This document shows positions 1-9,459 of a DNA stretch of 64,000 bases, piece after piece (within the stretch, counting starts at the first letter, position 1; every line of letters begins with the position of its first letter). Under the pieces are notes generated by a model, which was given only the letters and a program-made list of their open reading frames with translations, did not search any database and was not told the DNA's origin. The stretch comes from Bradyrhizobium erythrophlei (GTDB taxonomy: Bacteria > Pseudomonadota > Alphaproteobacteria > Rhizobiales > Xanthobacteraceae). A program made the position numbers and the translations under genes. Location of the stretch: assembly GCA_900129675.1 (NCBI GenBank), contig FSRD01000001.1, positions 857,501 to 921,500 of the forward strand, written 5' to 3'.

Positions 1-55
1 ACGGGAGCCAAAAAAGAAGGCCCGTCTGCTACGACGAGCCTTCAGGCGGGGAGGG

Positions 56-1063
56 TTATTGTATCACCTCGTTGGCCACGATCTGGTTCCAATCCGGAAA
101 GCCGCTGATCAACGGCCGGATCGAGGCCACTTTGTGAAGGCCGGCGTCGGCTCGTGGCTGCAGGTCACCCGAGAGATGGCGAAGTAGCAGCTTCCCAGCC
201 GCCGAGAGAGTTTCTTCACCTCGATGCACGATATCGATCTGTCGCTCGGCCCAGTCGTCGGCCAGACTGACCCCCTTCAGGCCCATAGGTCTGCCGATTG
301 CCTCGAAGGCTGCATCCGGCATGATTCCAATTCCGAGACCGGACTGGACCATACGCAAAAGAGCATCAAAACTGGAAACGTGAAGTTTCAGCTTGAGCGG
401 CACCGAAATATGTTCGGCATAGGCAAGGAGCAATTGGTAGGCCGCGCTGTGCGCCTGCAGTCCAATGTGATGGTAGTCGAGCGTTTCCCGAACCGAGACC
501 TCACGCCGATCTGCGAGCGGATGATCTTTGTCGACGACTAGAATAAGCCTGATCGATCTGTACTGAACTCGTTCCAACCGGCCGCTGTCGATTATGCTGG
601 AACATAGACCGATGTCGGCGACGCCCCTTTCCACCTCGTCCACAACGGATCGGCTCGACCGCTCGCCGAGATCGACCATTATTTCGGGATGGGACGCCAG
701 AAAAGTGCCGAGGTCCTTCGGAAGGAATTGGACAATCGCGCCCAAGTTGGCCCGCAGCCGTACGAACCCGCGGACGCCGCGTGCATATTCCTTCAATTCG
801 ACGCCGATACTTTCGATGTTCTCCAGCATCCTCCGGGAATATCTCAGAACAGTTTCCCCGGCGGAGGTCAGCGTCATTCCGTTTGCGCCCCGATAAAACA
901 ACTCGGCTTTGACCGCGTTCTCCAGGTCGGCGAGCCGCTTGCTCACGGCCGATGGAGCGATCGCCTCCCTCCTTGCTGCTCTTGTGAGAGTTCCTTCCTC
1001 GCAAATGGCGACGAACAACTGCAATGTAAGAATGTCGAGATCGCGCAGTGAGCGCCTGTCCAT
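56..1063 (-). CDS. LysR-family transcriptional regulator
   Basis: A 335-residue LysR-type regulator. The N-terminal winged helix (about residues 9-68) has the family pattern, with 'TLTRAARREAIAPSAVSKRL' as the recognition region. It is followed by a periplasmic-binding-like effector domain (about 95-300, 'LRMVQSGLGIGIMPD' near its end). The family binds DNA as tetramers and responds to small metabolites. It lies at the window edge, with a second LysR gene transcribed divergently from 1238, so the 1064-1237 gap should hold both promoters. The effector is unknown. A target in the downstream transport and oxidation genes is an inference from position only. Confidence 0.9.
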   Translation of the reverse strand: MDRRSLRDLDILTLQLFVAICEEGTLTRAARREAIAPSAVSKRLADLENAVKAELFYRGANGMTLTSAGETVLRYSRRMLENIESIGVELKEYARGVRGFVRLRANLGAIVQFLPKDLGTFLASHPEIMVDLGERSSRSVVDEVERGVADIGLCSSIIDSGRLERVQYRSIRLILVVDKDHPLADRREVSVRETLDYHHIGLQAHSAAYQLLLAYAEHISVPLKLKLHVSSFDALLRMVQSGLGIGIMPDAAFEAIGRPMGLKGVSLADDWAERQIDIVHRGEETLSAAGKLLLRHLSGDLQPRADAGLHKVASIRPLISGFPDWNQIVANEVIQ

Positions 1064-1237
1064 CGTTTCCTCCTTTGCCGGCCGTCGTGCCGGACCGGTG
1101 CCACCTTTCGATGGGCTTCTGAAAAACGAGAAAATCGAGCCGGTTCCCCGGCTTGGTACCTCCCAGCAGCCTATTCCTTAGAAGTTCAAAGGAAAATAAG
1201 GCTTGAATTCCTTTCTTTCAGGATACTACACTCCGGA

Positions 1238-2149
1238 ATGAACGAGATAACTGGCCTTCCCGTGTTCGTGCAGGTGGCCGAGATGCAGAGCTTCGTCGCA
1301 GCGGGGCGCATTTTGGGTATTTCCGCGTCGGCGGTCGGAAAAAGCATTGCACGCTTGGAGGAGCGTCTTGGAGTTCGGCTCTTCCACCGCAGCACTCGCA
1401 GCATGCAGCTGACCCAGGAGGGTCTGATCTTTCTCGACCGCTGCCGACGGATCCTAAGCGAACTCAAATCCGCCGAACTCGAACTATTGGGAGCAATCGA
1501 ACTGCCTCGTGGCCGATTGCGCGTGAGTCTTCCGCTCGCCAGCGGACTGTTGCTGCCTCTGATCTGCGACTTCATGGAACAATATTCGGACGTCGAGTTG
1601 GATTTGAATTTCACGAACCGGAACGTCGACCTGATCGAAGAAGGATTTGACTTGGCAATTCGCGTGGGGGCTCTCGACGACTCTCGTCTCATGGCACGGC
1701 GGTGCACGGCGTTTCGCCTGATCTTGGTGGCTTCTCCAGAATACATCGCTCGGCGTGGACGCCCGAATAAGGCCTCAGATCTGTCCAACCACGACTGTCT
1801 TCACTTCCGGTTCGTCAGGAGCGGGAAGGTCTTCAAATGGCCCATTTCGGCAGTTCCGGGAGCACCCGATATCCGGCTGCCGATCCGCCTGACCGCGAAC
1901 GAAAACATGATGCTCATACAGGCGGCGAAGCGCGGCCTGGGCATCGCGTGCGTTCCCGACTTCACCGTTCGAGAGGCACTCGCTTCCGGAACGCTTTGTA
2001 CATTCCTCGAACGAGAGGTCAGCCAGGAAATCGTCTGGTGGGCAGTCTGGCCCGCAAGTCCACACACGTCACCGAAGCTGAGCGTCTTCGTCGATTTCCT
2101 CTCCCAGCGGCTCGAGAACACAAGCGACCATCGCAATGAGCTCGTCTGA
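1238..2149 (+). CDS. LysR-family transcriptional regulator
   Basis: A 303-residue LysR regulator of the common 300-aa type. It has an N-terminal HTH ('SFVAAGRILGISASAVGKSI') and a C-terminal substrate-binding domain beginning near residue 90. The motif 'DLIEEGFDLAIRVGALDDS' is typical of the CrgA-like subgroup. It is divergent from the LysR gene at 56-1063 and convergent with livM, whose stop lies 22 nt beyond its own. It could control the minus-strand liv operon or its own divergent partner. The sequence shows no operator clearly enough to decide. Confidence 0.9.
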   Translation: MNEITGLPVFVQVAEMQSFVAAGRILGISASAVGKSIARLEERLGVRLFHRSTRSMQLTQEGLIFLDRCRRILSELKSAELELLGAIELPRGRLRVSLPLASGLLLPLICDFMEQYSDVELDLNFTNRNVDLIEEGFDLAIRVGALDDSRLMARRCTAFRLILVASPEYIARRGRPNKASDLSNHDCLHFRFVRSGKVFKWPISAVPGAPDIRLPIRLTANENMMLIQAAKRGLGIACVPDFTVREALASGTLCTFLEREVSQEIVWWAVWPASPHTSPKLSVFVDFLSQRLENTSDHRNELV

Positions 2150-2170
2150 CCAAGGTTGGTGACGGGGCCT

Positions 2171-3181
2171 TCAAGCGCTCCCTCTTTTCCCTTCGATCGT
2201 TGCTTGCAGATATTCAGCTATTTGGCGCGCGCCTCGCGGAATGACGAAAATCACCAATAGTATCAGGACTCCGAATACGGCTCCCGACAGCCCCTTGGAA
2301 ATGCTTTCCGCAACATTTGGGACGAACACGATGAACGCGGAGCCGGCGATCGATCCGGGAAGCCATCCCACGCCGCCGACGACCATTCCCAAGAAGAGCG
2401 CGATCGACAGTTGGAACGTATATCCATCCGGTGCGACGAACTGAACCGCAATTGCTCCTAAGGCGCCGGCTACCCCGGTGATGGCCGCGCTGATTCCGAA
2501 GGCAAGTGTCTTGTAGAGAGCGACATCGATTCCCATAGCCGAAGCGGCTATTTCATTATCTCGTATCGCCATCATCGCGCGGCCGGTCCGGCTGCTCAGA
2601 AGGTTCGTCGCCGCGGCGTAGATGGCAAGGCTGAACGCCAGCGTAAGATAATAGAGCCAGGTATCCGGTGAGATCGGGAGACCGAGCGGCGCGTCCGGCT
2701 TCGACGTCACCAATCCTTGAACTCCACCAGTCCAGCGTTCGAAGTAGCCGAGCTTTAGAAGTTGCGGCATCGCCGTTGCCAACGCAAAAGTCGCCAGAGC
2801 GAGGTACACTCCGCTGAGCCTCAAGGCGGGCAATCCGAACAGGAAGCCGGTCACGAAGCAGACCGCCGCCGCGATCGGCAACGTCAAGAGATAATTTACG
2901 CCTCCGTGCTCCACAAGAACCGCGCAGGTATAAGCTCCAATAGCGAAAAACGCGCTTTGACCAAGAGAAAACTGCCCGCTGCCCCCAGTAAGAATGTTGA
3001 GAGCCAAGATAGCGGTGGCATAGACAAGCAGCATCGTGATCTGGAAAGTCACGAAGTTCGTAGCGGCCAGAGGAACGAGAACGAGAATCAGGAGAAAGAG
3101 TACGGATGACGTTTGACGAACGATTCCGGATCTCTTGCCGGTTTTAGCGCTTGTCAACGTCGTCTGGGGAATTGCCGTCAT
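2171..3181 (-). CDS. livM: Branched-chain amino acid-type ABC transporter permease LivM
   Basis: Inner-membrane permease of the LivM type, about 336 residues with 8-10 hydrophobic segments. It carries the family signatures 'LNILTGGSGQFSLGQSAFFA' and 'GRAMMAIRDNEIAASAMGID'. It pairs with LivH to form the channel of a HAAT-family ABC importer. The ATG at 3181 is preferred because it follows the livH stop directly and has GGAG 11-14 nt upstream. An ATG at 3202 inside livH is also possible. Last gene of the livG-livF-livH-livM run. These transporters also carry aromatic acids, amides and urea, so the substrate cannot be read from the sequence. Confidence 0.92.
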   Translation of the reverse strand: MTAIPQTTLTSAKTGKRSGIVRQTSSVLFLLILVLVPLAATNFVTFQITMLLVYATAILALNILTGGSGQFSLGQSAFFAIGAYTCAVLVEHGGVNYLLTLPIAAAVCFVTGFLFGLPALRLSGVYLALATFALATAMPQLLKLGYFERWTGGVQGLVTSKPDAPLGLPISPDTWLYYLTLAFSLAIYAAATNLLSSRTGRAMMAIRDNEIAASAMGIDVALYKTLAFGISAAITGVAGALGAIAVQFVAPDGYTFQLSIALFLGMVVGGVGWLPGSIAGSAFIVFVPNVAESISKGLSGAVFGVLILLVIFVIPRGARQIAEYLQATIEGKRGSA

Positions 3182-3182
3182 G

Positions 3183-4061
3183 CTACACCCGCTCCACAAC
3201 ATTTCGCCCGAATAGACCGTCTGGTCTGAACCGAAGCACCAAGATGATCAGCGCAAGCGCTATCGGCAACTTCAGTTCGTTACCGGCGCCGGGGACGTAG
3301 GTGCCGATCAAGTTTTCGAAAACGCCCACCAGCAGCCCACCTAAGACGGCTCCGGCGGGACTCGACAGTCCTCCTAGGACAGCTCCAGCAAAACCGTAGA
3401 CCAAGATGCCGCCCATCATGTTCGGCTCGAGAAATACGACCGGGGCGATCAACATCCCCGCCACCGCGCCGATGCTGCTTGCCAGCCCCCAACCGAGCGC
3501 CACCATCCAACCGACGTTAATTCCAATAAGCCTGGCAGATTCCGGGGTGGAAACTGCCGCACGCATCGCGAGCCCGACCTTGGTGAATCCCAAGAAACAA
3601 TAGAGGAACGCGAGGAGCAGGCCGGTTACGCCTATCATACCGGCTTGGTGCGAGTTGATCAGTTCGCTGCCCAGAAACTGGGACGATCCAAACGGAGACG
3701 GGAATTCCTTGATGGTGAAGTCCCATGTCATTCCCGTGACACTGTTTACGATCGCAAACAACGCGATGAATCCGGCGACGTTGGTAAGTATCGAAGCATT
3801 CGCCAGCGGGCGGAACAGTCCGCGTTCGATAGCGACTCCCGCTGCGAAAGAGATCGTCACCGTGAGAATGAAGGCCGGCCAATAGGGAATTCCCCATCGC
3901 ATGAGTTGCCATGCGACGAACGCCGAGAAGGTCGCCATCTCCCCTTGGGCGAAGTTTAGATGATCGATGGCCTGATAGATCATAACCACCGAGAGTGCCA
4001 TGCAGGCATAGATCGAACCGGTCGCAATTCCGGCGAGAATTTGATTGGTAAGTAACTCCAT
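3183..4061 (-). CDS. livH: Branched-chain amino acid-type ABC transporter permease LivH
   Basis: LivH-type permease, about 292 residues, beginning 'MELLTNQILAGIATGSIYA', typical of the family. It has multiple hydrophobic helices and the conserved segment 'GLAMRAAVSTPESARLIGIN' (the permease loop that contacts the ATPases). The ATG at 4061 has GAGG upstream and is preferred to an in-frame TTG at 4082 that would overlap livF. It forms the transmembrane pore with LivM. The tight spacing to livF (10 nt) and livM (1 nt) supports one transcript. Confidence 0.92.
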   Translation of the reverse strand: MELLTNQILAGIATGSIYACMALSVVMIYQAIDHLNFAQGEMATFSAFVAWQLMRWGIPYWPAFILTVTISFAAGVAIERGLFRPLANASILTNVAGFIALFAIVNSVTGMTWDFTIKEFPSPFGSSQFLGSELINSHQAGMIGVTGLLLAFLYCFLGFTKVGLAMRAAVSTPESARLIGINVGWMVALGWGLASSIGAVAGMLIAPVVFLEPNMMGGILVYGFAGAVLGGLSSPAGAVLGGLLVGVFENLIGTYVPGAGNELKLPIALALIILVLRFRPDGLFGRNVVERV

Positions 4062-4071
4062 CGCGTGATCC

Positions 4072-4785
4072 TCAGTACCCAAGGTACGACTTGCGAATAT
4101 CCTCGTTGTTCGAAATCTCCGCCGCCGGCCCAGACATTACGATTCGCCCGGTCTCGATCACGTATGCGTCGCTCGCCAACTCCAGTGCGAGTTCGGCATT
4201 CTGCTCGACGACCATGATGGTGACCTTGTCCTCACGGTTGATCTTTGCGAGGATTCCGAAGAGATCACGTACGATCAAAGGCGCTAGACCAAACGATGGC
4301 TCGTCAAGCAACATGAGGCGAGGACGAAGCATCAGAGCACGAGCCACGGCGAGCATCTGCTGCTCTCCTCCGGAAAGTGTACCTGCCTGCTGGCTTCTCC
4401 GCTCCTTGAGCTTCGGAAAGTGCGCGTACATTCGATCGATGTCGCCGGTGACGGCCCTCTCGTCGTTCCGGCTGATTGCGCCGAGACGCAGATTTTCCTC
4501 AACCGTCATCCGCGTGAAGGTCCCGCGCCCTTGGGGAACATGAGCAATGCCGAGCCTCACCAGCTTCTCCGTCGACCGCGTACTCAACTCGATCCCGTCG
4601 AAGCGGATGGCACCTGTAAAGCGAATCATGTTGCAGATCGATCGCAATGTCGTTGTTTTGCCGGCTCCGTTGGCTCCCAAAAGCGTCGTTACGCTGCCCT
4701 CGCGCAAAGAAAGGTCAATGCCATGAAGCGCCTGCACTTGACCGTAATATGCGCGCAATTCGCGAACTTCGAGGATATCACTCAC
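4072..4785 (-). CDS. livF: ABC transporter ATP-binding protein LivF
   Basis: A 237-residue ABC ATPase. Walker A 'GANGAGKTT' at 37-45, signature 'LSGGEQQ' at 137-143, Walker B 'LMLLDEP' at 157-163. It ends '...RKSYLGY', typical of LivF. It energises the LivH/LivM channel on the cytoplasmic side. Its start overlaps the stop of livG by 4 nt (ATGA type), so translation is probably coupled. No odd features. Confidence 0.94.
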   Translation of the reverse strand: MSDILEVRELRAYYGQVQALHGIDLSLREGSVTTLLGANGAGKTTTLRSICNMIRFTGAIRFDGIELSTRSTEKLVRLGIAHVPQGRGTFTRMTVEENLRLGAISRNDERAVTGDIDRMYAHFPKLKERRSQQAGTLSGGEQQMLAVARALMLRPRLMLLDEPSFGLAPLIVRDLFGILAKINREDKVTIMVVEQNAELALELASDAYVIETGRIVMSGPAAEISNNEDIRKSYLGY

Positions 4786-5618
4786 GTGGCCTTGCTCCCG
4801 AGATAGGCCTTGACCACGTTCTCATCGGATTGAACGTACGCGGGAGTTCCTTCGGAGAGCTTCTCACCGAAGTTTAGCGCAACGACTCTATCGGCTATGG
4901 ACATCACCAGGCCCATGTGATGCTCGACCAGCAGTATCGTGATGCCAAGTTGATCACGTATTCGAACAATCAGACTGCCGAGCGCGAAGACTTCTTCGTG
5001 ATTCAAACCTCCCGCCGGCTCGTCCAGAAGGAGGATCTTTGGCCTCATGGCCAACGCTCGTCCGAGTTCGACCCGCTTCTGCGTACCGAAGGGGAGACTC
5101 GAGACCGGCAGGTCTTCGACGGGTCGCAAGTCGAGAAATTCGCAAATTTCGCGTGCGACTTCGTCGAGACGTTCTTCGGTGCGACGACGGCGCGAAAGCC
5201 TGATCATGTCGCTTATGGCGTCGCCACTTGTGATCGAGTGGCCGCCTATGCGGATGTTGTCGCGGACGGAAAGCGTCGAGAAGAGCGCCACATTCTGAAA
5301 TGTTCTGCCGATGCCCATTGCCGCTATGCGATGCTTCGGTTGCTGCAAAATGCTACGGTCTTCTAGCAGGATGTCCCCTCGGCTCGGCCGGTAGATTCGG
5401 CTGAGACAATTGAACAGCGTCGTCTTTCCCGCGCCATTCGGCCCGATCAGCCCGACAATGTCTCCGTGAGGAACGTTGAACGAGACGTTCTTCAGTGCGG
5501 CGATCCCGCCGAACTCGATTCCGACATTTCGCACCACAAGCAGCGGCTTTTCCCCCCGTGCTTCCGACGCAGAGAATGCCGGCTTGTCCGACGTCCAATT
5601 GCCTGGCGGCCTCAACAT
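4782..5618 (-). CDS. livG: ABC transporter ATP-binding protein LivG
   Basis: LivG-type ATPase, about 278 residues from the ATG at 5618, which has GGAGGT 10-15 nt upstream. A longer GTG start at 5684 is open but less likely. Walker A 'GPNGAGKTT' is at 59-67 and Walker B 'ILLLDEP' is present. The ABC signature reads 'SSLPFGTQKRVE', whereas LivG proteins usually have an LSYGQQR-like sequence. The Gly and following polar residue are kept, so the site is probably functional. It ends 'VVKAYLGS', as usual for LivG. It follows the esterase gene after a gap of about 285 nt, and livF starts within its last codons. Confidence 0.92.
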   Translation of the reverse strand: MLRPPGNWTSDKPAFSASEARGEKPLLVVRNVGIEFGGIAALKNVSFNVPHGDIVGLIGPNGAGKTTLFNCLSRIYRPSRGDILLEDRSILQQPKHRIAAMGIGRTFQNVALFSTLSVRDNIRIGGHSITSGDAISDMIRLSRRRRTEERLDEVAREICEFLDLRPVEDLPVSSLPFGTQKRVELGRALAMRPKILLLDEPAGGLNHEEVFALGSLIVRIRDQLGITILLVEHHMGLVMSIADRVVALNFGEKLSEGTPAYVQSDENVVKAYLGSKAT

Positions 5619-5903
5619 CGGTTCGTTACCTCCGTGGCGACCAGCCGCGCAATTGTCCACAAGATTGAGCGGCCGCCGCGCCACCTGTACGCTGCGTTAG
5701 GAAGTCGATGACGAGTAGTTCTTTGAATCCCGGCGAGCGTCGATCCGAAGGGGGAGGTCTTCGCCGATCCCAATTGCGGTCTTCTTATTTGCGCGATACG
5801 CGCTGTGTCGAATCGTCTCGCACCAAGGGCCGTTCGTGGAATGCGAATTCGAGATGTAGTGATGCGGGCTTCGCGGTGCGGGCCTTGCCGCAGCGTTGCA
5901 ATC

Positions 5904-6812
5904 CTACGACCGATGGTCAGCGCGGCCGTCCATCGCTTCCCGAAGAAACTTCGCACCCGCCTGCACCGCCGTGCGGCCATCCCCCAGTATTCGATGGAAG
6001 ACATGCCAGATGTGGATCATCTCCGGCCATATCTCCAGCCGGACCGACACGTCAGCGGCGCCCGCGGTACGCGCGAGCTTCAGCGAATCGTCCAAAAGCA
6101 CCTCCGAAGCACCCACATGGATAAGGAGTGGAGCGATTCCGCGAAGGTCCGCGTAAATCGGCGACGCGAATGGGGAACGCGGATCTGCTCCATTCAGATA
6201 GGCTTGCGCAAAATTGACGATAATCTCGCGTTTGACCATCGGGTCTGCATCCGCTCGCGATACGAAGGTTTCGCCCGATGCTTCCATGTCTATCCATGGC
6301 GAAATCACCCAGCCGCACGCAGGTTGTGGCAGACCCGCCTCCTTGATCGCAACAAGGGTCGAGACGACCAGCCCCCCGCCTGCACTGTCCCCGGCGAAGG
6401 CGATATGGCGCGGTTCGAAGCCCTGTTCCAATAAGAAACGATAGGACGCGAGCGCGTCGTCCACCGCAGCCGGGAATGGATTCTCGGGCGAGAGCCGATA
6501 GTCGATTGCGAGCGTTCGAGATCCCGACGCCCGACCGATCTCAGCGACAAGATGACGATGGCTTAAGATCGAGCCGAACACGTAGCCGCCGCCGTGTAGA
6601 TAGAGAACAACACGCGCAGGATCAGCCGCCTCGGTCCAAGTCCACTCCGCGGGAACACCGATGGCCACGGACACCCTCTCAACCTTGATGTCGGGATCGA
6701 GCGGGAAGCGTTCGGAATCCGAATCGACGGCGAGACGCAACGCTTCTAGATCCGTCGGAAGGGGATTGGCTGCGATCATCCTCCGCAACTCGATCAGGTC
6801 TTGGTCAGGCAT
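5904..6812 (-). CDS. Alpha/beta hydrolase, hormone-sensitive-lipase (acetyl esterase) family
   Basis: Carboxylesterase of the HSL family, 302 residues from the ATG at 6812 (GGAG 9-12 nt upstream). Oxyanion-hole motif 'HGGG' at 73-76; nucleophile elbow 'GDSAGG' with Ser143; the C-terminal Asp and His are likely in 'SEVLLDDS' and 'MIHIWHVF'. The family hydrolyses short-chain esters, and the Ser-Asp-His triad appears complete. The start overlaps the stop of the molybdenum hydroxylase gene by 8 nt, so the two are probably translated together. An esterase behind a molybdenum hydroxylase could open a lactone or ester made from the hydroxylated product, but that is inference. Confidence 0.9.
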   Translation of the reverse strand: MPDQDLIELRRMIAANPLPTDLEALRLAVDSDSERFPLDPDIKVERVSVAIGVPAEWTWTEAADPARVVLYLHGGGYVFGSILSHRHLVAEIGRASGSRTLAIDYRLSPENPFPAAVDDALASYRFLLEQGFEPRHIAFAGDSAGGGLVVSTLVAIKEAGLPQPACGWVISPWIDMEASGETFVSRADADPMVKREIIVNFAQAYLNGADPRSPFASPIYADLRGIAPLLIHVGASEVLLDDSLKLARTAGAADVSVRLEIWPEMIHIWHVFHRILGDGRTAVQAGAKFLREAMDGRADHRS

Positions 6813-9141
6813 GTGCCGGTCTCCGCTGATTGATAGCTTGCCAGACGCGAAAGGGCGTTGCAGGCATTTCGAAGTCAGTAACGCCGATCTCCGACAGGGC
6901 ATCATTGATTGCGTTCATCGCGGCCGCAATCGCTCCCACCGTTCCCGCCTCGCCAGCACCCTTCGCACCTAGAGGATTCAACGATGTCGGGTGCGGGCTG
7001 CTGTGTACCTCGATATCGCACACGTCTTGCGCGCGCGGCATTGCGTAGTCCATGAATGATGCGGTCAGAAGTTGGCCGGATGAGCGCTCGTAGACGACCT
7101 GTTCCATGAGCACCTGTCCCAGGCCTTGAACGACCCCGCCATGAATCTGCCCCTTCAACGTCTTCGGATTGATAACAGTGCCGACGTCATCGACGACGAC
7201 GTACCTTAGAATTTGCACCACGCCGGTTTCAGGATCGATCTCCACCTCGCAAACGTGGCTCCCGTTCGGGAACGTATCCTGCTTGGGCGTAAACGTGCCG
7301 GTCTCGTAAAGCCCTGACTCAACGTCGTCCGGCAGCTTCGCTGGCTGAAACGCGCTGCGAGCAACTTCTCCGATACTCAGGCTTCGATCCGTGCCGATTA
7401 CGAAGAAACGTCCCTCTTCGAACCGAATGTCCTGATCCGCGGCCTCAAGCAGATGTGCCGCAATCTTTCGGCCCTTCTCGATGATCTTATCTGCGACCGC
7501 GCATATCGCGGAGCCACCGATCACGGTCGAGCGCGAGCCCATAGTTCCCATTCCGAACGCGACTGTATCCGTGTCACCTTCGACGACACGAATTTCATCT
7601 GGTTTCAAACCTAGCCGCTCACTCAGTATTTGCCTGAAGGTGGTGTCGTGACCTTGGCCCTGATTGAGCGTTCCCATGAATAGGGTTGCCGTGCCGGACG
7701 TATCGAACCTGATCTCAGCGAACTCGAGGCCCGGCGATGCTGCCCTCTCGATCGAATTGGCGATACCAATTCCCCGCAGAAGCCCTTTCGCCCTGGACTC
7801 CTCTCTCCGTTTTTCGAAGTCTCCCCAATCAGCAAAGGCGAGCACGTCCTCCATGTTTCGCGCAAAATCGCCGCAGTCGTATCTCATCCCCAAGGATGTG
7901 ACGTAGGGCATCGCCTCGCTTGGGATCAGATTCTGGCGTCGTAGCGAGATTCGATCGAACTTCAGCTCCCGGGCGGCATCGTCAATGATCCGCTCTATGA
8001 CGTAGATCGCTTCCGGTCGTCCTGCTCCGCGATAGGGCGCAGTTGCGCTCTGATTGGTGAATACTGCCGTCATGTGCACATGCGCGGAGGGTATCGCATA
8101 CGTACCCACCATCGTCGGCAGGTTGACAAAGGTGGCCAGCAGGTTTCTGTCCGATGACAAATACGCCCCGATATTGGAGATAGTGCGCACTCTGAGGCCG
8201 ACAAACGAGCCGTGATCACCGAGAGCTAGTTCGACGTCGGCTATCAGGTCGCGTCCGTGTTCGTCCGCGAGCAAGCATTCGCTTCTGTCACAGGTCCATT
8301 TGACGGGGCGCCCTATCTGGCGTGATGCCCAGAGCGTTAGGCGATGTTCGATGTATTGCCAACCCTTGGTTCCGAAGGCGCCGCCTACGTCGCCCGTTAC
8401 GACTCGGAAGTCATGCGTCGGCTTCCTGAAAATTCTACCGGCCAGAACGTCCCTCACCCGATGCGGGTACTGAACATCCGCGTAAAGCGTATATCGGTTC
8501 TCCTTGGGGTCATACTGACCTATTGCCCCACGCGGCTCCATGTATTGAGCGTGGACCCGCGTTACGACGTATCGCCGTCTTACGACATGGCGCGCAGCCT
8601 CGAACGCGCGGTTTGTCTGCGCCCAGTTTCCGATCTCGAACACGTGCGACACGTTGTCGGGACATTCATCCCAAACGGCCGGCGCGGACGGCGCGATCGC
8701 GAGGTCGCTCGCCGTGACCGCGGGCATTGGCGCGAAGCTAACCTCGATTAGTTCCATTGCATCCTTGGCCTGATCCAGAGACTCAGCCACGACCATCGCG
8801 ACGGGATCTCCGACGTGTCGGACGCGTGTCTCTGCAAGGCCTGGATGAGCCCGCCAGAACATCGGCGAGCCGTCTGAGCGCGATCGTTTGAGAGTGACAG
8901 CCGTACGACCTAGACCATCCGCTGCCAGGTCAGAGGAGACGAAGACGCCGACGACGCCGGCAGCATTGCGGGCATTTTCAAGTTCGATCGCCTCGATCGC
9001 AGCATGCGCATGGGGCGACCGCAAGAAGCAGGCGTAAGCCTGACCAGGAAGAGCCCGATCCGCGACGTACATGCCCCCTCCGCGCAACAGACGCCCATCT
9101 TCGAAGCGGCTTAACGGCTGGCCAACCCCGAACGCACCCAT
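6805..9141 (-). CDS. Molybdopterin-binding large subunit, xanthine dehydrogenase / CoxL-like family
   Basis: A 778-residue large subunit of the molybdenum hydroxylase family. The N-terminal a/b hammerhead begins 'GQPLSRFEDGRLLRGGGMYV'. Molybdopterin-binding motifs include 'GDVGGAFGTKG' (about 250-260). The active-site loop 'PYRGAGR' (about 369-375) matches the form II CoxL pattern AYRGAGR rather than the AYXCSFR of true CO dehydrogenase. The catalytic Glu is in 'GAKGAGEAG' near the C-terminus. Such enzymes hydroxylate aromatic or N-heterocyclic carbons or oxidise aldehydes. They normally need a 2Fe-2S subunit and a FAD subunit, and neither is adjacent. First gene of a minus-strand run with the esterase and liv genes. 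Substrate unknown. Confidence 0.9.
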   Translation of the reverse strand: MGAFGVGQPLSRFEDGRLLRGGGMYVADRALPGQAYACFLRSPHAHAAIEAIELENARNAAGVVGVFVSSDLAADGLGRTAVTLKRSRSDGSPMFWRAHPGLAETRVRHVGDPVAMVVAESLDQAKDAMELIEVSFAPMPAVTASDLAIAPSAPAVWDECPDNVSHVFEIGNWAQTNRAFEAARHVVRRRYVVTRVHAQYMEPRGAIGQYDPKENRYTLYADVQYPHRVRDVLAGRIFRKPTHDFRVVTGDVGGAFGTKGWQYIEHRLTLWASRQIGRPVKWTCDRSECLLADEHGRDLIADVELALGDHGSFVGLRVRTISNIGAYLSSDRNLLATFVNLPTMVGTYAIPSAHVHMTAVFTNQSATAPYRGAGRPEAIYVIERIIDDAARELKFDRISLRRQNLIPSEAMPYVTSLGMRYDCGDFARNMEDVLAFADWGDFEKRREESRAKGLLRGIGIANSIERAASPGLEFAEIRFDTSGTATLFMGTLNQGQGHDTTFRQILSERLGLKPDEIRVVEGDTDTVAFGMGTMGSRSTVIGGSAICAVADKIIEKGRKIAAHLLEAADQDIRFEEGRFFVIGTDRSLSIGEVARSAFQPAKLPDDVESGLYETGTFTPKQDTFPNGSHVCEVEIDPETGVVQILRYVVVDDVGTVINPKTLKGQIHGGVVQGLGQVLMEQVVYERSSGQLLTASFMDYAMPRAQDVCDIEVHSSPHPTSLNPLGAKGAGEAGTVGAIAAAMNAINDALSEIGVTDFEMPATPFRVWQAINQRRPAHA

Positions 9142-9459
9142 GAAGGAATCCTTCGTCAGTACATTGAGCCCAGATTCTTGATGGATCGTAGCTCGTCTAG
9201 CGCGGCCTCGAGTGTGGATACGTGCCCGCTGGATTGAACGTCCAGTCTCCTCCCATCAAGAGCTGTTCGTGATTCGCGAATGTGCCGCTTGCGCGCACAC
9301 ACCATTGATGAATGCATTCGCTACGAGCGAATACCGTGTAGTCGGAGACGAATGGACGGCCTCTCGAAGACGTCTCTATAGATCGAAGATTGCTCCTAAC
9401 AAGCTTTAGGTGTTGGTGAGGCGCTCGACACGACGCTCGAACAGGGAAGGCTGCCGAAC
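9142..9459. other. Divergent intergenic region
   Basis: About 320 nt between the CoxL-like gene (minus) and the alpha/beta hydrolase (plus). It must contain both promoters. No convincing coding sequence, tRNA or strong terminator was seen. The hydrolase ATG at 9460 is preceded by AGGGAAGG about 10 nt upstream, a good ribosome-binding site. Confidence 0.4.

Noticed and set aside
6805..9141. Calling the large molybdenum subunit a carbon monoxide dehydrogenase
   Set aside because: It lacks the AYXCSFR active-site loop of form I CoxL and has no coxS or coxM neighbours.
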